Shown: piece after piece, positions 1-6,520 of the stretch
How the letters are laid out: every line of letters begins with the position of its first letter
Position numbering within the stretch: the stretch's first letter is position 1
NCBI GenBank assembly: GCA_029931905.1
Contig: JAOZRH010000087.1
Location: forward strand, 1 to 6,836
Length of the DNA stretch: 6,836 nt
Source: Fidelibacterota bacterium
Lineage (GTDB): Bacteria; Fidelibacterota; Fidelibacteria; Fidelibacterales; Fidelibacteraceae
Direction of reading: 5' to 3'
The notes under the pieces: model-generated
Database searches by the model: none
What the model was told of the DNA's origin: nothing
The model's input: the letters and a program-made list of their open reading frames with translations, nothing else
Position numbers and translations under genes: made by a program

Positions 1-38
1 ATAAATGCAATTAATGTAATAAATAAATTTAAAATGGA
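1..38. other. Flank downstream of der, no feature seen
   Basis: This short AT-rich stretch follows the der stop codon in the leftward direction. I see no GC-bearing hairpin followed by a T-run that would make an intrinsic terminator, and no start codon of a further leftward gene. The transcript may continue beyond the window, or its terminator may lie outside it. Confidence 0.5.
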
Positions 39-1343
39 TTATTTTTTCTTAAATATTAGACCAATTGGTACACCTTTTAAATTAAAATTTTCTCTTAATT
101 TGGATTTGAGAAATTTTTTGTATTGAACGGTAATTAAGCTTGGTTCGTTACAGAAAAAACCAAAAAGTGGTGGATCGGATTTCAACTGAGTGATATATTT
201 AATTTTAATAAATTTTCCATTTAGTGCTTGTGGTGGTGTTTTTTTTAAAACATCTCCTATAACACTATTTAATGTTGATGTTTTAATTTCTATTTTTTTT
301 CTAACTTGTAATAACAATGCTTCGTTAAGTACTTTTAATAAATTCTCTCTATTGATTGCTGAAGTAAAAAAAATAGGAAAATGTTTTAACATTGGATATC
401 TTGAAAATGTCCAATGTAAATATTCATCAGCAGTAAATTCTGTTTTTTCAACTAAATCCCATTTGTTGAATGCGATTATCAATCCTTTATGATTGTCAAT
501 AATATAATTTATTAAACGAATATCTTGTTTAGCAAATCCTTTATTTATATCAATAATATATATACAAATATCACTTGCACCAATTGTTCTTTGTGTACGA
601 ACATAACTAAAATATTCTAAAGAATCGGTTATTTTTGATTTGTTTCGCAATCCAGCAGTATCAACGATATTTATAATTTTTTTATTATATACAAATTGAC
701 TGTCAATGCTATCTCTCGTTGTTCCTGGAATGTCGGTTACGATGTGTCGATTAGTTCCTAAAAATGCATTTGCAAAAGTTGATTTACCTGCGTTTGGCAT
801 TCCAAGTAATGAAAGATTTAATGAATAATTCTTTTTCTTTCTCTTTTTTTGTGGTAAATATTCAATGATTTTATCTAATAGATCACCAGAATTTCTACCA
901 GAAATTGCACTAACACCAATAATTTCTCCAAAACCTAAAGAATAGAATTCGTGTATGTTATCTTCTAATTTCTCGTTATCCACTTTATTTGCAACAAGTA
1001 GAACGGTTTTATTATTTTTTTTGAGTATTTTTGCTATTTCCATATCATAATCAGTTACCCCTGTTGTTGCATCTACCACAAATAAGATTAAATCTGCTTC
1101 ATCAGATGCAATCAATGCCTGTTCTCGCACATTTTTATCTATCATGTTTTGTGGATGAATCATAATACCGCCAGTATCAATGACAGTAAAGTTTTTTCCA
1201 TTCCACATTACATCAGAGTAAACCCTATCTCTTGTTACACCTTCAATTTCGTGAACTATTGCTTTTCTTTGTTTCAAAAAACGATTAAATAATGTTGATT
1301 TCCCTATGTTTGGACGACCAACTATTGCTACTACATTTGCCAT
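39..1343 (-). CDS. der: Ribosome biogenesis GTPase Der (EngA)
   Basis: This encodes a tandem-GTPase protein of 434 residues, a normal Der length. Der is an essential cytoplasmic GTPase that acts in late assembly of the 50S ribosomal subunit. The first G domain shows G-R-P-N-I-G-K-S-T (9-17), E-G-V-T-R-D-R (34-40), D-T-G-G (56-59), N-K-V-D (119-122) and S-A (145-146). A Lys/Arg-rich linker (166-171) joins it to the second G domain, with G-M-P-N-A-G-K-S-T (181-189), P-G-T-T-R-D (206-211), D-T-A-G (228-231) and N-K-W-D (293-296). The C-terminal KH-like domain carries T-P-P (369-371 region), G-K-F-I-K-I-K-Y, T-Q and a final G-V-P-I, as is typical. The ATG is preceded by AAAGGAAA about 5 bases upstream. 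It lies 12 bp after the NYN-domain gene and is the last visible gene of the leftward train. Identification is secure from seen motifs; the ribosome role is family knowledge. Confidence 0.98.
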   Translation of the reverse strand: MANVVAIVGRPNIGKSTLFNRFLKQRKAIVHEIEGVTRDRVYSDVMWNGKNFTVIDTGGIMIHPQNMIDKNVREQALIASDEADLILFVVDATTGVTDYDMEIAKILKKNNKTVLLVANKVDNEKLEDNIHEFYSLGFGEIIGVSAISGRNSGDLLDKIIEYLPQKKRKKKNYSLNLSLLGMPNAGKSTFANAFLGTNRHIVTDIPGTTRDSIDSQFVYNKKIINIVDTAGLRNKSKITDSLEYFSYVRTQRTIGASDICIYIIDINKGFAKQDIRLINYIIDNHKGLIIAFNKWDLVEKTEFTADEYLHWTFSRYPMLKHFPIFFTSAINRENLLKVLNEALLLQVRKKIEIKTSTLNSVIGDVLKKTPPQALNGKFIKIKYITQLKSDPPLFGFFCNEPSLITVQYKKFLKSKLRENFNLKGVPIGLIFKKK

Positions 1344-1355
1344 ATATTTCCTTTA

Positions 1356-1823
1356 TTATCTGTTGTTAAAAATTTCTTTCCAATATTCTATATCTTTTTC
1401 ATTCATCTCTTTTTCTTTATAATTATTTGATTTATTGTTCTCATGCTTTTTATTTATATATTCTTTTATGAATTTTTGACTTGAGATGACATTTAATCCG
1501 CCTTGTTTTACATATTTGACTACAGAAATATCAGACGAAATTACAGTTACTTTTTTTTGTTCATATTTTTCAGATAAATATTTTATAACACCGTCCGCTT
1601 TTTGTCCATTTGATGATGAATATATAATTTGAATATTTGAATTTGATTTTGTTGTTTGTGAATAATTCTGTCCATCAAATACAATTATTATTTTATCTTG
1701 TTTATTTATTGCAATATTTGATATTTGCCTAATAAAATCTTTGCGAATATCTTGATGTTCTAATGTATTGTTAAAATCATACATTTTAAACATTATGTTA
1801 TGTGCATCTAAAATATAAATCAT
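1356..1823 (-). CDS. YacP-like NYN-domain (PIN-like) putative ribonuclease
   Basis: This 155-residue protein matches the YacP-like NYN family, a PIN-fold group that includes Bacillus subtilis Rae1, a ribosome-associated endoribonuclease. The acidic residues expected for a metal-dependent nuclease site are all present: D6 in I-L-D-A-H-N (with N9), D50 in I-V-F-D-G-Q-N, D77 in Q-K-A-D-G (the family's 's-A-D' turn) and D98 in V-I-S-S-D. The G-G-L-N-V-I-S-S segment (108-115) corresponds to the usual 'GA..ms..ef' end of the fold. The tail beyond about residue 125 is Lys/Asn/Glu-rich and probably disordered or a short helix. The start codon overlaps the stop of the upstream lipoprotein gene as ATGA, suggesting translational coupling, and der follows after 12 bp. 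Nuclease activity and a ribosomal target are inferred from the family, not shown here. Confidence 0.85.
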   Translation of the reverse strand: MIYILDAHNIMFKMYDFNNTLEHQDIRKDFIRQISNIAINKQDKIIIVFDGQNYSQTTKSNSNIQIIYSSSNGQKADGVIKYLSEKYEQKKVTVISSDISVVKYVKQGGLNVISSQKFIKEYINKKHENNKSNNYKEKEMNEKDIEYWKEIFNNR

Positions 1824-2119
1824 TTTTCCAATCTCTTTTTTGCTGTTATTTTATATTTATAGCCATATTTTTTAATGTTTTCTAAAATATTTAAATCGCT
1901 ATTTTCGAGTCGATTATAAATGATAATTATTTTTAGAGAAGAATCACAAATTGCAACGGATGTAACACCATCCATTTTAATTATTGATGTCTTTAATGAA
2001 TCAATATTTTTTGAATTGTTTGTTGCTTTGATAGTGATTTCGATTTTATTGTGTATTGAACCACAACTTAATAAGAGTAGTACAATTGTAAAAAGACATA
2101 TTTTATATATTTTTTTCAT
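1820..2119 (-). CDS. Small lipoprotein with heavy-metal-associated-like domain lacking CxxC
   Basis: This 99-residue protein starts with a lipoprotein signal: M-K-K, a hydrophobic run, and the lipobox L-L-S-C with the acceptor Cys at 19. The mature part resembles one ferredoxin-like heavy-metal-associated (HMA) domain. It reads as strand 26-32, helix 39-49, the hallmark D-G-V (50-52), strands 52-58 and 62-68, helix 74-84, and G-Y (86-87) leading to a last strand. In classic HMA domains a M-x-C-x-x-C loop binds copper or another metal between the first strand and helix; here that loop (33-38) is T-N-N-S-K-N, without cysteines. The only mature cysteine besides C19 is C58. It is probably a membrane-anchored domain that does not bind metal in the classic way. 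The ATG lies 10 bp after the hemolysin III gene with only a weak AAAGAA, and its end overlaps the NYN gene by 4 bp. The fold call is by pattern; the role is unknown. Confidence 0.75.
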   Translation of the reverse strand: MKKIYKICLFTIVLLLLSCGSIHNKIEITIKATNNSKNIDSLKTSIIKMDGVTSVAICDSSLKIIIIYNRLENSDLNILENIKKYGYKYKITAKKRLEK

Positions 2120-2129
2120 TAAATGTTCT

Positions 2130-2786
2130 TTAAATTAAGTAAAACCAAAATGCGAAAAAATGACTTATACTTCCACCAAGAACAAAAAGGTGCCATATTG
2201 AATGATTATAAGGCATTTTTTCCCACACAAAAAATATCATTCCAAGTGTATAAAACAATCCTCCTATTAGCATCCATATAAAAAACATAAATGGTACTTC
2301 ATGTAATAATGGTTTAATAACAAATACAATTAACCAGCCCATTATTAAATAAGTAACTACCGAAAACGCCCAATATTTATCAAAAAATAAAAATTGTTTA
2401 AGAATTCCAAAAATTGCTAATCCCCAAATTATTCCAAAAATTGTCCAGCCTAATGGTCCTCTTAAAATTGTCAAAGTTACAGGAGTATATGTTCCAGCAA
2501 TTAATAAATATATTGAAGCATAATCAAATAATCTAAAAAACTTTTTCATTTTTACATTTGTAAAACTATGATAAAGTGTTGAAAATAGATACAGTGTAAT
2601 TAATGTTACACCATAAATACTAAAACTTACAATTTTCCATGCATCACCTTGTAAACTTGCAAATACTACAAGTAAAACTAATCCAGCAACACTTAGGGCA
2701 ATTCCTATACCATGTGTAATTCCGTTGGCAATTTCTTCGCCTATGGTTTGTTTTGGCAATGATATTTTTTCTTTATTTTCACTCAT
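2130..2786 (-). CDS. trhA: Hemolysin III / PAQR-family membrane protein
   Basis: This 218-residue integral membrane protein has about seven hydrophobic segments (near 23-45, 50-72, 88-106, 112-130, 138-158, 166-187 and 197-217). It belongs to the hemolysin III (YqfA/TrhA) branch of the PAQR superfamily, whose bacterial members are linked to membrane energetics and fluidity homeostasis. The zinc-type site of that superfamily is intact: S69-x3-H73 in S-T-L-Y-H-S, D88 in F-D-Y-A-S-I-Y, and H195-x3-H199 in H-S-I-W-H. The family phrases E-E-I-A-N-G-I-T-H-G (17-26), G-T-Y-T-P (98-102) and G-G-L-F-Y-T-L-G (175-182) are also present. A clear AAGGGGG precedes the ATG. It follows a 45 bp gap and precedes the HMA-like lipoprotein by 10 bp. 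The historic name hemolysin does not imply toxicity. Family assignment is firm; whether it is a hydrolase or a sensor is unknown. Confidence 0.95.
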   Translation of the reverse strand: MSENKEKISLPKQTIGEEIANGITHGIGIALSVAGLVLLVVFASLQGDAWKIVSFSIYGVTLITLYLFSTLYHSFTNVKMKKFFRLFDYASIYLLIAGTYTPVTLTILRGPLGWTIFGIIWGLAIFGILKQFLFFDKYWAFSVVTYLIMGWLIVFVIKPLLHEVPFMFFIWMLIGGLFYTLGMIFFVWEKMPYNHSIWHLFVLGGSISHFFAFWFYLI

Positions 2787-2831
2787 TTTTCCCCCTTGAT
2801 TTATCTATATTTATAAGATTATTTAATAATG
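2787..2831 (-). other. 45 bp gap, largest break within the leftward gene train
   Basis: This spacer lies between the stop of the 82-residue gene and the hemolysin III start. It holds a small inverted repeat (2818-2830, arms attatt and aataat around one base). That repeat is too AT-poor in stability and lacks a following T-run, so it is not a convincing intrinsic terminator. A TATAAATATAGA-like run follows on the minus strand and could act as a -10 region for a promoter in front of the hemolysin III gene, but I find no good -35 partner. It may simply be an intra-operon spacer. Confidence 0.3.
2791..2797 (-). promoter_or_regulatory. Ribosome binding site of the hemolysin III gene
   Basis: AAGGGGG on the minus strand lies 4 bases before the ATG at 2786. 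It is the most G-rich ribosome-binding-like stretch in the window and supports that start. Because the gene is 45 bp from its upstream neighbour, it must initiate independently rather than by stop-start coupling. Confidence 0.65.
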
Positions 2832-3080
2832 TTAGTTGAATCTGTTTATAAATTCAATAACACTTGCTTTACAGTTAGTTAGGTCGATTTGTTTTGTAAG
2901 TATTATATTTACAAGAACAGTTGCTTTTTCTTCTGCTGGTGTTCTTTTGTTTATAACAACAACAGAGGAATTGTTTATCAAACAATATCCGCCAGAAAAT
3001 GAGCCAGTCCCATAAATAATATCCATTTCATTGTTTTTTAATAGTTTTTCAAGTTCTTTTAATATTTTTTTAACTTTCAT
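2832..3080 (-). CDS. Uncharacterised 82-residue protein coupled to manC
   Basis: I do not recognise this protein by name. It has no signal peptide and no membrane segment, so it is probably cytoplasmic. It opens with a Lys/Glu-rich amphipathic helix (2-17, M-K-V-K-K-I-L-K-E-L-E pattern). A compact glycine turn follows, G-T-G-S-F-S-G-G-Y-C (24-33), then a beta strand ending in V-V-V-I-N-K-R (40-46), then two predicted helices (48-62 and 70-81). The G-x-F-x-G-G-x-C followed by I-N-K looks like a conserved core rather than random coding. From memory it recalls short unannotated proteins of FCB-group genomes, which I cannot verify here. Its ATG shares a base with the manC stop (TAATG) and has only a weak AAAGAAAA upstream, so translation is probably coupled to manC. 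It could be a small regulator or partner in the sugar-nucleotide or cell-wall module, but nothing shows this directly. Confidence 0.75.
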   Translation of the reverse strand: MKVKKILKELEKLLKNNEMDIIYGTGSFSGGYCLINNSSVVVINKRTPAEEKATVLVNIILTKQIDLTNCKASVIEFINRFN

Positions 3081-4156
3081 TATAATAAGTTTTCTTTATC
3101 ATTTATTTGGAGTGTATCTACGATGTCTTTTACATGTTCTGAATCTTTTTTTGGAATTACTAAAACTACGCCATTGTCTTCTATTATGATTAAATCATGA
3201 ATGTTGTATGTGAATATTTGTGAATTTTTACTATATACATAATTTCCTGTTGATTCTTTTAATAATCCATCTGAATGTTTTACATTCTGATTATTGTCTT
3301 TGTCATTTAATTTGTAAACGGCATCCCAACTTCCAATATCACTCCAATCAAAAGTACAAAGAACCACTTTTACATTAGTCGCTTTTTCTAGAACACCATA
3401 ATCGATTGATATTGGTGCAATTGATGACCACAGTTTTTCAATAGAGCTTTCATATCTTTTAGTTCCAATTAATTCTTTAATTTTGGAAATAGTTCTAAAT
3501 AATTCTGGTGTATGATCATGAATTGCCTTCAAAAGAGTTGTACATTTCCAAACAAACATTCCACTATTCCATAAAAATTCTTTTGATTCTATAAATCTTT
3601 CAGCAGTGGATAAGTTTGGTTTTTCGGCGAAAGTTTTTGTTTTATATACAAAATCGTAATTTGGCAATGTCTCTTTTTCGATTTGAATATAACCATAGCC
3701 TGTAGATGGAAAAGTGGGTTTAATTCCAAATGTAACAAGTACATTTCTCATTGTTGCAACCTTTATTGCTTCATTAACTGAAGTAATAAATTTTTCATCA
3801 TTTTTTATTAAATGATCTGCTGGAAATAATCCGACAATAGCCGTTGGATCTTTTTTTGCAATATGAGCGACTGCTAATGCAATTGCTGGAGCTGTATTTT
3901 TGCCAGACGGTTCAATTATGAAATTTTTCCATTTTAATTTATTATTTTGTGCTAAAATCATTTTTGCTTGAGAATGATTTGTAACAATAAAAATGTTGTT
4001 AATTGTGGATATTTTTTCCAATCTTTTTATCGTTAAATTTATCATTGTGTCTGTTTGAAAAATATTCAACAATTGTTTTGGATTTTTCTTTCTACTTCTT
4101 GGCCAAAATCTTTTTCCAACTCCTCCGGCCATTATTATACTGTAATAATTATTCAT
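3080..4156 (-). CDS. manC: Mannose-1-phosphate guanylyltransferase
   Basis: This 358-residue cytoplasmic enzyme should make GDP-mannose from mannose-1-phosphate and GTP, for glycans or lipopolysaccharide-type surface sugars. The nucleotidyltransferase fold shows I-M-A-G-G-V-G-K-R-F-W-P-R-S-R (8-22) with P-K-Q (26-28), E-P-S-G-K-N-T-A-P-A (82-91), F-P-A-D-H (111-115), G-Y-G-Y-I (153-157), F-A-E-K-P (176-180), W-N-S-G-M-F (196-201), S-I-D-Y-G-V-L-E-K (250-258) and D-W-S-D-I-G-S-W (270-277). These are the GMP-type signatures, and the F-W-P motif separates it from glucose-1-phosphate enzymes. The length fits the single-domain form; the cupin phosphomannose isomerase domain of the bifunctional ManC/AlgA type (about 480 residues) is absent. 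Only a short C-terminal strand region (about 304-350) follows. The ATG lies inside the end of dapF (8 bp overlap) and has its own AGGAGA. No mannose isomerase or mutase gene is seen nearby. Confidence 0.96.
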   Translation of the reverse strand: MNNYYSIIMAGGVGKRFWPRSRKKNPKQLLNIFQTDTMINLTIKRLEKISTINNIFIVTNHSQAKMILAQNNKLKWKNFIIEPSGKNTAPAIALAVAHIAKKDPTAIVGLFPADHLIKNDEKFITSVNEAIKVATMRNVLVTFGIKPTFPSTGYGYIQIEKETLPNYDFVYKTKTFAEKPNLSTAERFIESKEFLWNSGMFVWKCTTLLKAIHDHTPELFRTISKIKELIGTKRYESSIEKLWSSIAPISIDYGVLEKATNVKVVLCTFDWSDIGSWDAVYKLNDKDNNQNVKHSDGLLKESTGNYVYSKNSQIFTYNIHDLIIIEDNGVVLVIPKKDSEHVKDIVDTLQINDKENLL

Positions 4157-4937
4157 AATAATATTCTCCTGTACAAATTATATTTGATTTTCCATTTAAC
4201 CAAATTTTATTATTTTCTTTAAATATTTTAATATTTCCACCGTTACAAACTGATGTGATTGGATATTCCATATTGTAAGTTTCGTTGGCAAAAATACTAC
4301 TTGCAACACTTCCTGTTCCACAAGATAATGTTTCATCGTTTACACCATTTTCAAATGTTCTTACACGAATTTTTGAATTTGTTAATTTTTCAACAAAATT
4401 AAAATTAGAATGATACATTTTATATTTTTGATGGTCGTGTAAATATATTCCCATTTTTAAAACATCATATTTTTCAATATTTTTTACTGGAATCACGAAA
4501 TGATTAACACCAATTTTATATTTTAAATGTATTTCGTTATCAAAATTGAATGTTTCGTGTCGTTCGTCAATTTGCATACTAACAGAAATATTTTTTTCTG
4601 TAATTTTGGCATCGTGGATTCCATCATCTGCGATAAATGTAACTTCGTTTGAACACCAATCTTTTGAAAATGCATATCTTAACAATGCTCTTGAGCCATT
4701 TCCACAGAAGTTACCATAAGAACCATCAGAGTTTATATAAGTCATTTTAAAAGGGAATGATTTGTGTTTTTCGATTAATAAAATTCCATCAGCTCCAATT
4801 CCAAAATGTCTGTCACAAATTTTTGGAATTATTGAAGTAAAATTATCAGGTAATTTTTGTAAATTTAAATCAATTAAGATAAAATCATTTCCAGTAGCTT
4901 CTAATTTTGTAAATAATATTTTATTTTGTTTTTTCAT
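4149..4937 (-). CDS. dapF: Diaminopimelate epimerase
   Basis: DapF interconverts LL- and meso-diaminopimelate, the last step before meso-DAP goes to peptidoglycan or to lysine. The protein is 262 residues, within the usual 260-280. It shows G-N-D-F (16-19), then I-N-S-D-G-S (68-73) leading to F-C-G-N-G-S-R with catalytic C78, G-V-N-H-F-V (143-148), and L-S-C-G-T-G with catalytic C206, so both cysteines of the two-base mechanism are present. One oddity is the segment before C206, which reads E-N-G-V-N-D-E-T (196-203). The family normally has E-R-G there, and that arginine contacts a substrate carboxylate; here it is N197 (codon AAT). The ATG has no clear Shine-Dalgarno and lies 6 bp after the lipoprotein stop; manC begins inside its 3' end. 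Identity is firm. Whether the R-to-N change affects activity or is a lineage trait is open. Confidence 0.96.
   Translation of the reverse strand: MKKQNKILFTKLEATGNDFILIDLNLQKLPDNFTSIIPKICDRHFGIGADGILLIEKHKSFPFKMTYINSDGSYGNFCGNGSRALLRYAFSKDWCSNEVTFIADDGIHDAKITEKNISVSMQIDERHETFNFDNEIHLKYKIGVNHFVIPVKNIEKYDVLKMGIYLHDHQKYKMYHSNFNFVEKLTNSKIRVRTFENGVNDETLSCGTGSVASSIFANETYNMEYPITSVCNGGNIKIFKENNKIWLNGKSNIICTGEYYYE
4165..4170 (-). promoter_or_regulatory. Ribosome binding site of manC inside dapF
   Basis: AGGAGA on the minus strand sits 8 bases before the manC ATG at 4156, within the last codons of dapF. It supports the overlapping start and suggests that manC can load its own ribosomes in addition to being coupled to dapF translation. 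Confidence 0.65.
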
Positions 4938-4943
4938 AATTTG

Positions 4944-6509
4944 TTAAATGTTTATCTCTATTTTTCCGATATCTGTGTCCCAATTTGCTCGCACTTGAAT
5001 ATTGTCTAGTAATAGTTTTTTTATTTCAGGTGGTGTAAATGGATAAATATTCCCATTATCTATGCGATTATTTCCATTTGTATCAACATAATAATATAAA
5101 TAATATTTTCCTGAAGGCAAATTGTCAAATAAGAAATTCCCATTTTTTTTTGGGCATATTTGAATAGAAATATTATCATTTGATAGAATTAAAACCAGCT
5201 TCTGTGAATATGTGATTTTCCCAAATACTCGTCCGGAATCTGTATTTACTATTTGATTTATTTTCACACTATTAGTTGAATCGCTATTTAGAAAGGGATA
5301 ATTTTTGCTTTTTGGTGCTTTAAAAATAAATTTACCAGTAATTGATTTGTTTTTTAGCTTTTCGTTAAATTCATAAACACCTAAATATTTTTTTGTAAGT
5401 ATTTGAAATGTAGTGTCATTTTCAGTTATCAAATATCCCTCAATTACTGTTGAATCTATTATTGGAACGGTAGATAATTCTTTGTTTTTATAAAGTATAG
5501 TGTATATTGAATCTGTAAAATCATTAATAAGAAATCCACTAGATGTATCTGGTAAATATCTGTTAAATTTATCTTTTAGATTGTTTATTGAAACAATTGC
5601 ACTATCACTTTCAATAAAATGATGTGTCAACTTTACCTTATCATTATCAATTGTAAATGTATCGATAGGAATATCATTGATTTTGAAGCTTTTTTTTACA
5701 TTTGATTGGGATATTGATTTTGAAAATGTTAGTTCAGTTGAATTTTGATAAATATTTTCAATTTGAATTAATTGTGGTGGAAGAAAATTTCCACGAACGA
5801 TATTGAATTCTAAATTTATAGTAGTAGAATCATCGATATCAACAAATAATTTATTTGGTAATATTAAATCGTCGAATTTTGGGTGATATTTTTTGTTATT
5901 ATCGTTGTCAACAAAGCCAAGTATAGTAAATCTTTTCGATGGTAAATAGTTGAAATAAAATTCTCCATTATTATTTGCTTGTGAATAGTATTCGTACCTA
6001 TTAAGTAATGAGTCGACAGAATTTGCTATTGATGAAAAAATAATCATACAATTATCTTTGGTTCCTAAATTGTAAATTTTTCCTTTTATTGATCCGTTTG
6101 GTATATTATTCCCAGTTGAAAAAGATACAGAAATGGGCTTGTGTATCTTATTATTTTGTAAATCGCTTAGATTTCGATCAATAATTATCGTATAAAATTG
6201 GTTTTTTTTCCACTTTGGTTTTGGCGAAATAATTATGGCATTACTTTTTAATTTTATTGAAAAATCGGTTAGATTTAACGGAAATATTGTAATAGCCTTT
6301 TTGACTGAAATTTCATCTATTTTTTCTGATGTTTTGAAGGTAATACTTTGGTCTGTATCTATATTTGTATCTCCATTTGACATATTTTCTAAAAAAATAT
6401 CAGGCGGTACAGTATCTTTTGGTCCACCGCCGGGAGGTCCTTGAGAAGCACAACTGTATAAATTCCAGATTAGAACAAACAATATTATTGTAAATTTACA
6501 TTTTTTCAT
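4944..6509 (-). CDS. Ig-like domain lipoprotein, Bacteroidota type
   Basis: Read from the Met at 6509 this is 521 residues. It begins M-K-K-C-K-F, a hydrophobic run and the lipobox L-Y-S-C with lipid-acceptor Cys20. In-frame ATGs at 6515 and 6545 would add 2 or 12 residues, but the 6509 start gives a textbook signal and none of the three has a Shine-Dalgarno. The mature end is C-A-S-Q-G-P-P-G-G-G-P-K-D-T-V-P-P, a phrase I know from FCB-group lipoproteins, leading into an SbsA-type (Big_5) Ig-like domain (about 35-133). The rest is mainly beta-strand. It carries two matching modules, at about 181-218 and 456-494, each with N-G-x-F-x-F-x-x-L-P-S, eight residues, then V-D and an Asp/Asn-rich loop. 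The second loop, D476-x-N478-x-N480-x3-D484, resembles a calcium-binding loop. It is probably anchored in the outer membrane or facing the periplasm. Function is unknown; it heads the leftward gene train, 6 bp from dapF. Confidence 0.85.
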   Translation of the reverse strand: MKKCKFTIILFVLIWNLYSCASQGPPGGGPKDTVPPDIFLENMSNGDTNIDTDQSITFKTSEKIDEISVKKAITIFPLNLTDFSIKLKSNAIIISPKPKWKKNQFYTIIIDRNLSDLQNNKIHKPISVSFSTGNNIPNGSIKGKIYNLGTKDNCMIIFSSIANSVDSLLNRYEYYSQANNNGEFYFNYLPSKRFTILGFVDNDNNKKYHPKFDDLILPNKLFVDIDDSTTINLEFNIVRGNFLPPQLIQIENIYQNSTELTFSKSISQSNVKKSFKINDIPIDTFTIDNDKVKLTHHFIESDSAIVSINNLKDKFNRYLPDTSSGFLINDFTDSIYTILYKNKELSTVPIIDSTVIEGYLITENDTTFQILTKKYLGVYEFNEKLKNKSITGKFIFKAPKSKNYPFLNSDSTNSVKINQIVNTDSGRVFGKITYSQKLVLILSNDNISIQICPKKNGNFLFDNLPSGKYYLYYYVDTNGNNRIDNGNIYPFTPPEIKKLLLDNIQVRANWDTDIGKIEINI

Positions 6510-6520
6510 ATTCATTAAAT

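Noticed and set aside
190..492. Plus-strand open frame of 100 codons inside der
   Set aside because: It lies opposite the second G domain and KH-like region of der, where conserved motifs prove the minus-strand reading. Its translation has no recognisable features.
1222..1242. Der switch motif E-G-V-T-R-D-R instead of P-G-V-T-R-D-R
   Set aside because: The position before G-V-T-R-D is variable in Der; Thermotoga Der, as I recall, also has Glu there. It is not a sign of a defect.
1920..2138. Plus-strand open frame opposite the small lipoprotein gene
   Set aside because: Its hydrophobic translation is the mirror of the lipoprotein codons. The minus frame has a proper lipobox and HMA-like pattern as well as operon-type overlaps.
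2130..2786. Hemolysin III gene as a virulence toxin or foreign gene
   Set aside because: The intact PAQR residues mark a widespread housekeeping-type family, and its slightly higher G+C is explained by Trp/Gly/Pro-rich membrane segments rather than by transfer.
4762..4947. Plus-strand open frame opposite the dapF 5' end
   Set aside because: It is opposite the G-N-D-F and G-A-D-G region of DapF and has no ribosome binding site.
6235..6444. Plus-strand open frame opposite the lipoprotein N-terminus
   Set aside because: The G-P-P-P-G-G-P end is only the complement of the glycine/proline-rich mature N-terminus of the real lipoprotein.
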